Source of the DNA: CAVLDP01 sp963661945
GTDB lineage: Bacteria > Bacillota > Clostridia > Lachnospirales > Lachnospiraceae
Length of the DNA stretch: 64,000 nucleotides
Direction of reading: 5' to 3'
Assembly: GCA_963661945.1 (NCBI GenBank)
Contig: CAVLDP010000009.1
Coordinates: 4,741 to 68,740, forward strand
Shown here piece after piece: positions 16,312-25,387 of the stretch (positions within the stretch are counted from its first letter, which is position 1; each line of letters begins with the position of its first letter). The notes beneath the pieces are model-generated. The model was not told where the DNA came from. It saw nothing but the letters and a program-made list of their open reading frames with translations, and did no database searches. The translations under genes and the position numbers were made by a program.

Positions 16312-16881
16312 ATGATCATGATTGTTGGCCTGGGAAATCCGGGTCTTAAATATAGACACACAAGACACAATGCAGGATTTGATGGAATCGATTATCTGGC
16401 CAAGACCTATCACATTGACCTTCGCAAGCATGAGCACAAGGCGATTACAGGAAAGGGAATGCTGGGAGGTCAGCAGGTTCTTCTCGTGAAGCCACAGACC
16501 TTCATGAATAATTCGGGAGAGAGTGTAGGAGCGCTCGTTTCCTATTATGGCCTTGATCCAAAGACAGAGGTCATCATTTTATCGGATGATGTGACACTGG
16601 ATTGTGGCACTCTTCGTATTCGCCGGAAGGGTTCTGCTGGTGGTCATAATGGACTTAAGAGCATTAATTTGCATCTCGGCACGGAGGATTATGCCAGAAT
16701 TAAGATTGGTGTTGGCAAGCTTCCGGATGGTGGAGATATGGTGAAGCATGTCCTGGGTCATCTCAAGGGAGAGGAAAGGAAGGCCTTGGACGAATCCATT
16801 GAACGACTAGGTGGTGCATTGGAACTTATGGTGACAGGCCAGATGGATAAGGCCATGAATCTATACAATAGTAAGGGTTGA
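16312..16881 (+). CDS. pth: Peptidyl-tRNA hydrolase
   Basis: Releases peptides from prematurely dropped peptidyl-tRNA. The 189-residue product has the full Pth pattern: MIVGLGNPGLKYRHTRHNAGFDGID with the catalytic His in RHNAG, KPQTFMNNSGESV, LSDDVTLDCGTLRIRRKGSAGGHNGLKSI. Size is normal. SD AAGAGGT precedes the start. TAGAAT at 16273 is a possible -10 without a clear -35. It is followed after 1 nt by mfd. Confidence 0.96.
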   Translation: MIMIVGLGNPGLKYRHTRHNAGFDGIDYLAKTYHIDLRKHEHKAITGKGMLGGQQVLLVKPQTFMNNSGESVGALVSYYGLDPKTEVIILSDDVTLDCGTLRIRRKGSAGGHNGLKSINLHLGTEDYARIKIGVGKLPDGGDMVKHVLGHLKGEERKALDESIERLGGALELMVTGQMDKAMNLYNSKG

Positions 16882-16882
16882 T

Positions 16883-19800
16883 ATGCAGGCATTTTTGGCG
16901 CCTTTCTTAGAGAATCCGGAGATAGAAGAACTAAGAGAGGGAATTCTAAGCAAAAAGTCAGTCTTTGATCTGTCTGGAACGATAGATGCAGAGAAGGCTC
17001 ATATGATTTATGGGATGGGTCACGACAGAGCGCATAAGCTGATCGTGACCTTTGATGAAATGCGGGCGCGAGATCTCTATGAGGAATACTCCTTCTTCGA
17101 TGAGAATACCATTTACTATCCAGGCAAGGATCTTCTCTTCTATCAGTCGGATGTCCGCGGCAATACGCTGACCAAGGACCGTCTGATGGCACTGAAGACG
17201 ATTCTGTCAGGTGAGAGCTTTACACTTGTGACGACAATGGATGCCCTCATGAATAAGCTTCCGCCGAAGGAGAATTTCGCACATGGTAGAATTCCTTTTC
17301 ACTCAGGAGACCAGGTAGAGCTGAAGGAACTTAGAGAAAGGCTCATTTCTCTTGGGTATGAACATGTGTCTCAGGTGGAGAATCCTGGAGAATTTGCGGT
17401 TCGCGGTGGCATTATCGATATCTATTGTCTGACTCGGGATTATCCTGTTCGTATGGAACTCTGGGGTGATGAGATTGACTCGATTCGAGAGTTTGATCCA
17501 ATCAGTCAGAAGAGCAGGGAAGCCCTTGATGAGGTGACAATCTATCCTGCCATGGAGCTCGTGCTTACGGATGAGCAGGTGGAGATGGGAATTCGCTTAA
17601 TTCGCGAAGAGGGTCAGGCTCTGTCGGATCGCTATTACAAGGAAATGAAGACGGAGGCGGCTTATCGTGTGAAGTCATCGACGGAGGAACTTGTTGAGAC
17701 CCTTGAAGAGGGGATGCTCCGCCAGGGAATAGAGACTCATTTACTATATTTCGTAGATAAGACAGAGAGCCTTCTTCAGTATATGCCGGAGGATACCCTT
17801 CTCTATCTGGATGAACTTGCCCATATCGAGGAGGCGGGTAAGACCGTTGAAATGGAGTTTCAGGAAAGCATGGAACGCCGGCTTGAGATGGGATATATTC
17901 TGCCGAGACAGCGCGATATTCTCTACAGCGTGGATGAAGTATTTGGACAGATGTCTAAATTTTCAATCCTGCTTCTGTCAACGCTTGAAGCTAAGAAGGG
18001 CATCCTGAAGATTGATAAGCATTATTATTTCAGAGTGCAGAGAGGAACATCCTATAATGGCAGTTTCCCTCTTCTTGTGAAGGAGCTCAATCAATATAAG
18101 AAGAATCACTATCGGGTGATTCTTGTCAGTCAGTCCAGAACTAGAGGAAGGCGTCTTGCTGATGATCTTATGGATGAGGGGCTGAATGCCTTCTTCACGG
18201 AGGATCTGAATCATCCGCTCTATCCTGGAGAGATTATGGTGACCTGCTCTGCCCTTAAGTCGGGCTTCTCCTATCCGGACCAGCAATTTGCGCTGATTAC
18301 GGAGGGGGATATTTTCGGACAGCAGAGACGTAAGAGGAAGAAACGCCGTAAATATGAAGGAGAGAAGATTGCCAGCTTCCAGGAGCTGAAGGTTGGCGAT
18401 TATGTAGTTCATGAGAACCATGGGCTTGGTATCTACCGCGGCATCGAGAAGATCGAAGTAGACCATGTCATGAAGGATTACATCAAGATTGAATATGCGA
18501 AGAGCGGCAATCTCTACATTCTCGCAACTCAGCTTGATGCTATTCAGAAGTATGGCTCTCAGGACGGCAAGAAGCCAAAGCTTAATACCTTGGGTTCGCA
18601 GGAATGGAATAAGACCAAGGCCAAGGTTCGTTCAGCAGTTGGCGAAGTGGCACGGGAACTTGTGGATCTCTATGCACTTCGTCAGCAGGATAGCGGATTT
18701 GTCTATGGACCAGATACTGTCTGGCAGCAGGAGTTTGAAGAGGACTTTCCATACGAAGAGACGGAAGGCCAATTGCTTGCTATTGAAGATGTGAAGAGAG
18801 ATATGATGAGCCCGAAGATTATGGACAGGCTCATCTGCGGAGATGTGGGCTATGGCAAGACAGAGATTGCAATGCGAGCTGCCTTCAAGGCAGTTCAGGA
18901 AGGTAAGCAGGTAGTCTACCTCTGTCCGACGACGATACTGGCAGAGCAGATTTATAATAATTTTGCAGCCAGAATGAAGGATTATCCGGTTCGGGTGGAT
19001 CTGCTTTGCCGCTTCCGAACTCAGGCGGAGCAGAAGAAGACCATCAAGGATCTGTCAACTGGAATGGTGGATATCCTGATCGGAACCCACAGGGTATTAT
19101 CAAAGGACGTGAAGTTCAAGGACCTAGGGCTTCTGATTGTGGATGAGGAACAGCGCTTCGGCGTCACGCACAAGGAGCAGATCAAGCAGCTGAAGAAGAA
19201 TATCGATGTGTTGAGCTTGTCAGCGACGCCGATTCCTAGAACTCTTCATATGAGTCTTGTCGGCATTCGCGATATGTCTGTCCTTGAAGAAGCACCTATG
19301 GATCGACAGCCAATTCAGACCTTTGTCTTTGAGTACAATGAAGAGATGATTCGTGAGGCGATTGTCCGCGAGATGGCAAGAGGTGGTCAGGTCTATTATG
19401 TAATCAATCAGGTCAAGACCATTTCTGATGTGGCCTCTCATATTCAGTCACTGGTTCCAGAGGCATCGGTTGCTTATGCGCATGGTCAGATGAATGAGAG
19501 TCAGCTGGAGAAGATTATGTATGGCTTCATCAATCAGGAGATCGATGTCCTCGTGGCGACGACCATTATTGAGATTGGCCTTGACATTTCCAATGTCAAT
19601 ACCATCATCATTCATGATTCTGACAAGCTTGGACTGTCTCAGCTCTACCAGCTGCGCGGCCGCGTGGGACGAAGCAATCGGACGGCTTATGCATTTCTCA
19701 TGTATCGCAAGGACAAGATGCTGAAGGAAGTGGCTGAGAAGCGCCTTGCTGCAATCAAGGAGTATACGGATCTTGGCTCGGGATTCAAGATTGCCATGCG

Positions 19801-20425
19801 AGATCTGGAGATTCGCGGCGCTGGCAACCTGCTTGGTCACGCGCAGTCCGGACATATGGCCTCCGTTGGTTATGACCTCTATTGCAAGATGTTAAATGAA
19901 GCTGTCCGCCGCGAGAAGGGCGAAGTGGTAGAGGAGAGCTTTGATACCGTGATTGATATTGACCTGGATGCTTATATTCCAGGCACATATATTGAAAATG
20001 AAGTGCAGCGCCTAGATATCTATAAGCGAATCGCTTCCATCGAGACTGAGGAAGATCGAGAGGAGATGCTTGACGAGCTGATTGACCGATTTGGAGAGCC
20101 ACCGAAATCGGTGAATCATTTGCTGTGGATTGCCCTTCTCAAGATGAAGGCACATAGGGCCTATCTCTCAGAGATTAAGCAGAGGGGTGATTATGTGAGA
20201 TTCATGATACTGCCAAATGCGAAGATCAATCCACTGAAGATTCCGGAGCTTGTAAGGCGCTTCCAGCCTTATGTTGCTTTTCATCCGGATAAGACGGCGC
20301 CATTTTTCTCCTTTGAGTTTCGACATGATAATCGCCTGCAGGAGAAGGATATGCCAAAATACATCGAGATGTTCACGGAGGACATCTACGAGATTGCGGT
20401 GGAAAAAGTTGAATCAGAGGCCTAG
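16883..20425 (+). CDS. mfd: Transcription-repair coupling factor Mfd
   Basis: Displaces RNA polymerase stalled at DNA lesions and recruits UvrA. All regions are present in 1180 residues: the UvrB-homology module at the N-terminus, the RNA-polymerase-interaction domain around 500-560 (LKVGDYVVHENHGLGIYRGI), the helicase core with Walker A GDVGYGKTE near 652 and DEEQ near 752, the TRG motif region, and the C-terminal domain. Normal length. It starts 1 nt after pth, the same pairing as in Bacillus. Confidence 0.97.
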   Translation: MQAFLAPFLENPEIEELREGILSKKSVFDLSGTIDAEKAHMIYGMGHDRAHKLIVTFDEMRARDLYEEYSFFDENTIYYPGKDLLFYQSDVRGNTLTKDRLMALKTILSGESFTLVTTMDALMNKLPPKENFAHGRIPFHSGDQVELKELRERLISLGYEHVSQVENPGEFAVRGGIIDIYCLTRDYPVRMELWGDEIDSIREFDPISQKSREALDEVTIYPAMELVLTDEQVEMGIRLIREEGQALSDRYYKEMKTEAAYRVKSSTEELVETLEEGMLRQGIETHLLYFVDKTESLLQYMPEDTLLYLDELAHIEEAGKTVEMEFQESMERRLEMGYILPRQRDILYSVDEVFGQMSKFSILLLSTLEAKKGILKIDKHYYFRVQRGTSYNGSFPLLVKELNQYKKNHYRVILVSQSRTRGRRLADDLMDEGLNAFFTEDLNHPLYPGEIMVTCSALKSGFSYPDQQFALITEGDIFGQQRRKRKKRRKYEGEKIASFQELKVGDYVVHENHGLGIYRGIEKIEVDHVMKDYIKIEYAKSGNLYILATQLDAIQKYGSQDGKKPKLNTLGSQEWNKTKAKVRSAVGEVARELVDLYALRQQDSGFVYGPDTVWQQEFEEDFPYEETEGQLLAIEDVKRDMMSPKIMDRLICGDVGYGKTEIAMRAAFKAVQEGKQVVYLCPTTILAEQIYNNFAARMKDYPVRVDLLCRFRTQAEQKKTIKDLSTGMVDILIGTHRVLSKDVKFKDLGLLIVDEEQRFGVTHKEQIKQLKKNIDVLSLSATPIPRTLHMSLVGIRDMSVLEEAPMDRQPIQTFVFEYNEEMIREAIVREMARGGQVYYVINQVKTISDVASHIQSLVPEASVAYAHGQMNESQLEKIMYGFINQEIDVLVATTIIEIGLDISNVNTIIIHDSDKLGLSQLYQLRGRVGRSNRTAYAFLMYRKDKMLKEVAEKRLAAIKEYTDLGSGFKIAMRDLEIRGAGNLLGHAQSGHMASVGYDLYCKMLNEAVRREKGEVVEESFDTVIDIDLDAYIPGTYIENEVQRLDIYKRIASIETEEDREEMLDELIDRFGEPPKSVNHLLWIALLKMKAHRAYLSEIKQRGDYVRFMILPNAKINPLKIPELVRRFQPYVAFHPDKTAPFFSFEFRHDNRLQEKDMPKYIEMFTEDIYEIAVEKVESEA

Positions 20426-20437
20426 TATGGCTATAAT
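20409..20437 (+). promoter_or_regulatory. Sigma-A promoter for the lipoprotein-murA pair
   Basis: TTGAAT (20409-20414), 17 nt, TATAAT (20432-20437). The -35 lies inside the last codons of mfd, giving the next two genes their own start. Confidence 0.7.
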
Positions 20438-20470
20438 TGTTATGAGTTTTTTGCTATTAGGAGGACGGAG

Positions 20471-21166
20471 ATGAAGTCAAAGAAATTATGCGGTATCCTG
20501 TCTGTTGGGATGCTTTCTGCATTATTACTGTCTGGATGCGCTTATATTCCACAGAATGCTAAGCTTATCGAGATTAATGGGGGAGAAGACAGTATTACAC
20601 TAGGTTATGGAAATTTCATGGCACGCTATATGCAGGCTATGTATGATCAGGTCTATGGCAGCTATTATGGTTCTGATATGTGGGATGAAGATATGTCAGA
20701 TTCTGGTCAGACCTTAGAGGAAGATGTCAAGGACGGCGTGATTGAGACAATCGAGGCAGAATATGTACTGGTTGCTCATGCGACTGATTATGGCATTTCT
20801 CTTACGGATGATGAGATTAGTCAGATAGAGGCTGCTGCAGATGAGTTCCTGGATTCGAATTCGGAGGAAGCAATCAAGCAGGTTGGTGCAAGCAGAGAGT
20901 ATTTGATTACCTATTTGACCAATCAGGAGATTGCATCGCGTATGCAGGATGCCATCTACGAAGAGGCTGATGTGACAGTTACAGAAGAGGAAGCAGAAGA
21001 GGCTGACTCAGATGTAGATACCTTGACAGAAGAGCGTCAGTCGGAGTATTATGACAAGGTTGTGGAAGAATGGAAGGATGAATATACTTGGGAATTGAAC
21101 GACAGATATTGGTCTTTCGTTGAATTTACAGATGTATTTACTTCGGTTTCTTCTAGTGAATCATAA
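20471..21166 (+). CDS. PrsA/SurA-like lipoprotein without PPIase domain
   Basis: A 231-residue lipoprotein: signal with lipobox LLSGC at about 18-22, then an acidic helical body. GYGNFMARYMQA, a Tyr/Asp/Glu-rich segment, and a helix with LTDDEISQIEAAADEFL followed by GASREYLITYLTNQEIASRMQDAI are reminiscent of the SurA_N/PrsA chaperone part. No parvulin domain follows. It probably assists folding outside the membrane; this is inference from pattern and from foldase genes commonly found next to mfd. SD AGGAGG supports the start. It has its own promoter and lies 18 nt before murA. Confidence 0.75.
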   Translation: MKSKKLCGILSVGMLSALLLSGCAYIPQNAKLIEINGGEDSITLGYGNFMARYMQAMYDQVYGSYYGSDMWDEDMSDSGQTLEEDVKDGVIETIEAEYVLVAHATDYGISLTDDEISQIEAAADEFLDSNSEEAIKQVGASREYLITYLTNQEIASRMQDAIYEEADVTVTEEEAEEADSDVDTLTEERQSEYYDKVVEEWKDEYTWELNDRYWSFVEFTDVFTSVSSSES

Positions 21167-21184
21167 GTTCGAAAGTGGTGTACA

Positions 21185-22477
21185 ATGGAACGTTTTGTGA
21201 TTAAGGGCGGAACCCCTCTTCAGGGTGAAGTCGTCATTGGCGGCGCCAAGAATGCGGCTCTTGCTATTCTTGCGGCGGCAATCATGACAGATGATACCGT
21301 TACAATTGATAATCTACCGGACGTTAGAGACATAAATGTATTACTTAGCGCAATCGAAGGGATTGGTGCGGTCGTAAATCGAATTGATCCACATACCGTG
21401 GAGATTAGTGGCGCATCCATCTCTGGGCTTAGCGTAGATTACGAATATATTAAGAAGATTCGAGCATCTTATTATCTGCTTGGAGCTCTTCTTGGCAAAT
21501 ATAAGAAGGCAGAAGTAGCGCTTCCTGGTGGTTGCGCTATTGGTGCGAGACCGATTGATCTGCATCTGAAGGGCTTTCGTGCCCTTGGCGCAGAAGTGGA
21601 GATTAGTCACGGATTAATTTCTGCATCAGCAGATCACCTTGTGGGCAATCATATCTACTTGGACAAGGTCTCTGTTGGAGCGACCATCAATATTCTGATG
21701 GCTTCAGCTATGGCAGAAGGTAAGACCATCATCGAGAATGCGGCAAAGGAACCTCACGTCGTTGATGTGGCGAATTTCCTGAACAGTATGGGAGCCAATA
21801 TTCGTGGCGCTGGTACGGATGTCATTCGTGTGGTTGGCGTGGATAAGCTTCACGGTACGACTTATTCTGTAATTCCGGATCAGATTGAAGCTGGTACCTT
21901 TATGTGCGCAGCAGCTGCGACACATGGTGATATCACAGTGAAGAATGTTATTCCGAAGCACTTAGAGGCTATTACAGCCAAGCTTCTTGAGATTGGATGT
22001 CAGATTGTAGAGAAGGATGATGCTGTTCGCGTTATTGGCAAGGGCCAGATGAATGCAACATCAGTAACTACCCTTCCATATCCTGGCTTTCCTACGGATA
22101 TGCAGCCACAGATGGCTGTTGTTCTTGCAATTGCATCAGGCACATCGACTGTGACAGAATCCATTTTCGAGAATCGATTTAAGTATGTCGGCGAGCTTAG
22201 ACGTATGGGCGCAGATATCCAGGTGGAGAGCAATATTGCGATCATACATGGAGTGGAGAAATACACGGGAGCTGAAGTGAGTGCACCAGATCTTCGTGCA
22301 GGAGCGGCTCTTGTGACGGCGGGTCTTGCAGCAGACGGCGTCACTGTTGTTGAGGATATTCATTTTATTGAGCGTGGATATGAACAGTTTGAAGTGAAGC
22401 TTCGCGGACTTGGTGCCAAGATTGAGAAGGTTAAGGATGACCATGAGCTGCAGAAGTTTGTGCTCAAGATTTCTTGA
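21185..22477 (+). CDS. murA: UDP-N-acetylglucosamine 1-carboxyvinyltransferase MurA
   Basis: First committed enzyme of peptidoglycan synthesis: adds enolpyruvate from PEP to UDP-GlcNAc. In 430 residues it has the conserved KNAALAIL near the N-terminus (GGAKNAA) and the catalytic loop LPGGCAIGARPIDLHL with Cys at about 117, the fosfomycin target. Both EPT domains are complete. The SD is weak. I see no clear downstream plus-strand terminator; the hairpin at 22501 faces the other way. Confidence 0.96.
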   Translation: MERFVIKGGTPLQGEVVIGGAKNAALAILAAAIMTDDTVTIDNLPDVRDINVLLSAIEGIGAVVNRIDPHTVEISGASISGLSVDYEYIKKIRASYYLLGALLGKYKKAEVALPGGCAIGARPIDLHLKGFRALGAEVEISHGLISASADHLVGNHIYLDKVSVGATINILMASAMAEGKTIIENAAKEPHVVDVANFLNSMGANIRGAGTDVIRVVGVDKLHGTTYSVIPDQIEAGTFMCAAAATHGDITVKNVIPKHLEAITAKLLEIGCQIVEKDDAVRVIGKGQMNATSVTTLPYPGFPTDMQPQMAVVLAIASGTSTVTESIFENRFKYVGELRRMGADIQVESNIAIIHGVEKYTGAEVSAPDLRAGAALVTAGLAADGVTVVEDIHFIERGYEQFEVKLRGLGAKIEKVKDDHELQKFVLKIS

Positions 22478-22494
22478 TTTCTTAGTAGAATAGA

Positions 22495-22531
22495 ATAAAA
22501 AAGAAGACCCTGTAGTTACAGGATCTTCTGT
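22495..22531 (-). terminator. Terminator of the HD-GYP gene, overlapping its stop codon
   Basis: On the minus strand AGAAGATCCTGTA pairs with TACAGGGTCTTCT around a short loop and runs into TTTTTTAT. The TAA stop at 22518-22516 lies in the loop, so the last codons form one arm. Confidence 0.8.
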
Positions 22532-23745
22532 ATGGTGATCGACCTGTCTTTGGACAGGTCGATTGTGCTTTTGTCGGATAATTCTACAACTGGAGATGAC
22601 AGGAAGTTCCGGTTGATGAAGACGACACGCGCCTTACGTCCATCGCTTAGAATGACTTGTGCATTCAGGTAGAGATTAGCGATGTGCTTTAGGAATATCA
22701 TGATAATCTCTGGATTGTATTTCTGGTAGCCTTCCTGCTCGAAGCAATGGATTACTTCGAATGGACAGCGTGGTGTTCGGTAGGAACGGCTGGCTGTCAT
22801 GGCATCATAGACATCCGCAATGGCAATGATTGCTGCGATATCATCGATTTCATCACCGGTCAGCTGCCTTGGATAACCGGTACCGTCGAATCTCTCATGG
22901 TGCTGAAGCGCAGCGGTACAGATGGTAGAAGGTGCATGGACCTTCTTTAGCATCTTATTGCCTTCGAGTGGGTGACGACGGATGAGGTCGAATTCCTCAT
23001 CGGTTAGGGATCCGGTCTTATTTAAGACTTCTGCAGGAATGTTGGCCTTGCCGACATCGTGGAGAAGGCCGGCTAGAGTAATCTCATCAAGCTTGGACTT
23101 AGGGTAGCGAAGCCACTTGCCGATTGCTCTTCCGATTAGAGCGACATTGATGGAATGCGCATAGACTGAGTCATCGATATTATGAAGCGTGTAGATTAAG
23201 CCAAAGAGCTGGAGAGAAGTCTTGCTCTGGAAGAGCGACTGAACATCTGCAAGAATTCCGTCATAATTGATGGAAGTATCTCCGGCTACAATCTGATCGA
23301 AGACCTGGTGAAGCTTTGCGATATTTACTGTGTAATCAAGCTGGAAGGTCTGATATTCCTGAGTAGACTTGATTCGCTGTGAATAGGAGACGGTATCGCT
23401 AACTCTGGTATTCGATTGGTCTGCTTTTGGACGAGGTTTGGCGATATCGCGAGCTTCTGGCAGGGGCTCGGCTGGCTGAATTGCTGGCTGAGCCTCCAGC
23501 TGAATCTCCGGCTGGACCGTTGGCTGAATCGCTGCCTGCTTAGGCTCTTCTTCCACGCCAAAAGGATCATCAAAGGAATTATCTACAGTTGCACTGGTGA
23601 TCTTGTAGAAAGACAGCTTGGATATAAGCTGGTGATCTAGAACTGTGCCGGACTTTGCAATAGTCTGTCCCCGCCTTGTGACAATCGGCTTGGTTAGGAC
23701 CATGCCGGATTTAAGATCTGCTACTTGTAATTCAATGCTTGACAT
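22516..23745 (-). CDS. HD-GYP domain cyclic-di-GMP phosphodiesterase
   Basis: Likely degrades the second messenger c-di-GMP in the cytosol. In 409 residues: an N-terminal domain of about 55 residues resembling DUF3391 (ADLKSGMVLTKPIVTRRG), a Pro/Gln-rich linker of IQP-type repeats (about 75-105), then the HD-GYP domain at about 180-360 with LLHDVGK and HHERFDGTGYPR both intact, and a short beta-rich C-terminus. SD GGGGAG supports the start. A promoter lies at 23778-23807. In a flagellated cell it may tune motility; the target is not visible. Confidence 0.92.
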   Translation of the reverse strand: MSSIELQVADLKSGMVLTKPIVTRRGQTIAKSGTVLDHQLISKLSFYKITSATVDNSFDDPFGVEEEPKQAAIQPTVQPEIQLEAQPAIQPAEPLPEARDIAKPRPKADQSNTRVSDTVSYSQRIKSTQEYQTFQLDYTVNIAKLHQVFDQIVAGDTSINYDGILADVQSLFQSKTSLQLFGLIYTLHNIDDSVYAHSINVALIGRAIGKWLRYPKSKLDEITLAGLLHDVGKANIPAEVLNKTGSLTDEEFDLIRRHPLEGNKMLKKVHAPSTICTAALQHHERFDGTGYPRQLTGDEIDDIAAIIAIADVYDAMTASRSYRTPRCPFEVIHCFEQEGYQKYNPEIIMIFLKHIANLYLNAQVILSDGRKARVVFINRNFLSSPVVELSDKSTIDLSKDRSITIQKIL

Positions 23746-23777
23746 ATATGACTCCCCTATAACCCTATATTACCTTT

Positions 23778-23807
23778 ATTATAAATAATGGAAGCTCACT
23801 ATTGCAA
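23778..23807 (-). promoter_or_regulatory. Promoter of the HD-GYP gene
   Basis: On the minus strand TTGCAA (23807-23802), 18 nt, TATAAT (23783-23778), about 35 nt upstream of the start at 23745. Confidence 0.6.
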
Positions 23808-23850
23808 TGTTATCTTTATACATTTGTCAGTTATTGTATAGCATGGGATG

Positions 23851-23879
23851 TTGACAGGAGATGGCGTAGATGATAATGT
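23851..23879 (+). promoter_or_regulatory. Promoter of the SAM riboswitch/metK transcript
   Basis: A perfect TTGACA (23851-23856), followed by GATAAT after 15 nt or TAATGT after 17 nt. It lies about 45 nt upstream of the aptamer. Confidence 0.6.
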
Positions 23880-23919
23880 ACTAAATTGTGAGTAGTCACA
23901 AAGAATTCCATATGGATCG

Positions 23920-24021
23920 TTCTCTTATTCAGAGTGGTGGAGATACAGAGGATCGGTGAAACCACGGCAACCCCCGAATGGGATAGGTGCCAACCTGAGC
24001 GACTTTTCGAACAATAAGAGG
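23920..24021 (+). ncRNA. SAM-I (S-box) riboswitch aptamer
   Basis: Conserved S-box landmarks appear in order: P1 5' strand TCTCTTATT, the AGAGTGGTGGAG segment, GGTGAAACCACGGCAACC, GGTGCCAACC, and the P1 3' strand AATAAGAG at 24013-24020. It binds S-adenosylmethionine. The downstream GGATTTGAT/ATTAAATCC antiterminator overlaps both P1 and the terminator, so SAM binding should end transcription before metK. Confidence 0.95.
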
Positions 24022-24039
24022 ATTTGATTATTTTTGATT

Positions 24040-24069
24040 AAATCCGCTTTGAGTCATGCGGATTTTTTT
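24040..24069 (+). terminator. Riboswitch-controlled terminator before metK
   Basis: AAATCCGC and GCGGATTT form an 8-bp stem around a 10-nt loop, followed by a U-run. The 5' arm can alternatively pair with GGATTTGAT of the antiterminator. Confidence 0.9.
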
Positions 24070-24116
24070 GTGCTCAAAATGAACATTTCGATACATATTT
24101 AAGAAGGAGAGACAGA

Positions 24117-25298
24117 ATGGAAAAGAAATTATTTACTTCCGAGTCAGTAACCGAAGGCCATCCAGACAAGGTCTGCGATATGGTCTCTGATGCTATCCTG
24201 GATGCTTGCTTTGCACAGGATCCAATGAGCCGTGTTGCATGTGAGACAGCTTCATGTACCGGTTTCGTACTTGTAACAGGTGAGATCACCACAAAGGCAC
24301 AGCTTGATATTCCTGCAATCGTTCGTAAGACCGTAACAGATATCGGATATGACGATGGCGCTAAGGGCTTAGATGGCAATTCATGTGCTGTATTCGTAGC
24401 ACTTGATCAGCAGTCAGCTGATATCGCTATGGGTGTTGACAAGGCTCTTGAAGCTAAGGAAGGTACTCTGGAGGATGACCTGGATACAGGTGCTGGTGAT
24501 CAGGGTATGATGTTTGGTTATGCAACCAATGAGACAGAGTCATATATGCCATACTCTATCGACCTTGCTCATAAGCTTGCACTTCAGCTTACCAAGGTTC
24601 GTAAGGATGGTACTCTTAAGTACTTACGTCCAGATGGTAAGACTCAGGTATCTGTAGAGTACGATGAGAATGACAAGCCACTTCGTCTTGAGGCAGTTGT
24701 TCTTTCTACCCAGCATGATGAGAATGTAACTCAGGAGCAGATTCATGAGGATATTAAGAAGTATGTCTTCGATCCTATCCTTCCTGCAGAGCTTATCGAT
24801 GAGAACACCAAGTTCTTCATCAACCCAACTGGTCGTTTCGTAATCGGTGGACCACACGGTGATGCTGGTCTTACTGGTCGTAAGATTATCGTTGATACCT
24901 ACGGCGGAATGGCTCGTCATGGCGGCGGAGCATTCTCTGGTAAGGACTGTACAAAGGTAGACCGTTCTGCAGCATATGCAGCTCGTTATGTAGCTAAGAA
25001 TGTAGTTGCAGCAGGTCTTGCTGACAAGTGTGAGATTCAGCTTTCTTACGCAATCGGTGTTGCTCAGCCTACATCAGTTCGTGTAGATACCTTCGGAACT
25101 GGTAAGGTTGCTGATGAGAAGATTTTAGAGGCTGTTCGTGCTAACTTCGATCTTCGTCCAGCTGGTATCATCAAGATGCTTGATCTTCGTCGTCCAATCT
25201 ATGGCAAGACAGCAGCTTATGGTCACTTCGGCCGTACAGATATCGACCTTCCATGGGAGGCAACAGATAGAGCTGAGGCTCTTAAGAAGTATCTCTAA
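24117..25298 (+). CDS. metK: S-adenosylmethionine synthase
   Basis: Makes SAM from methionine and ATP. The 393-residue protein has the family signatures: TSESVTEGHPDKVCD at the start, GAGDQGMMFGYA in the middle, and GGGAFSGKDCTKVDRS. Normal length. SD AGAAGGAGAG precedes the start. Codon use is biased to a small set (cgt, gtt, ctt), consistent with high expression. It is controlled by the upstream SAM riboswitch. Confidence 0.98.
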   Translation: MEKKLFTSESVTEGHPDKVCDMVSDAILDACFAQDPMSRVACETASCTGFVLVTGEITTKAQLDIPAIVRKTVTDIGYDDGAKGLDGNSCAVFVALDQQSADIAMGVDKALEAKEGTLEDDLDTGAGDQGMMFGYATNETESYMPYSIDLAHKLALQLTKVRKDGTLKYLRPDGKTQVSVEYDENDKPLRLEAVVLSTQHDENVTQEQIHEDIKKYVFDPILPAELIDENTKFFINPTGRFVIGGPHGDAGLTGRKIIVDTYGGMARHGGGAFSGKDCTKVDRSAAYAARYVAKNVVAAGLADKCEIQLSYAIGVAQPTSVRVDTFGTGKVADEKILEAVRANFDLRPAGIIKMLDLRRPIYGKTAAYGHFGRTDIDLPWEATDRAEALKKYL

Positions 25299-25304
25299 GA
25301 TACA

Positions 25305-25333
25305 TTCGCACTTTCTAATTGAAATGTTATAAT
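25305..25333 (+). promoter_or_regulatory. Promoter overlapping the metK terminator
   Basis: TTCGCA (25305-25310), 17 nt, perfect TATAAT (25328-25333). Expected transcripts start near 25340, inside the left arm of the metK terminator, and would therefore lack the full hairpin and continue into the histidine kinase gene. Confidence 0.55.
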
Positions 25334-25334
25334 G

Positions 25335-25368
25335 AAGTCGTAGGTGGTGAAACGCCTACGACTTTTTT
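25335..25368 (+). terminator. Terminator after metK
   Basis: AAGTCGTAGG pairs perfectly with CCTACGACTT around a 10-nt loop and runs into TTTTTT. Confidence 0.92.
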
Positions 25369-25387
25369 GTTTGATAAGGTATCTTAG

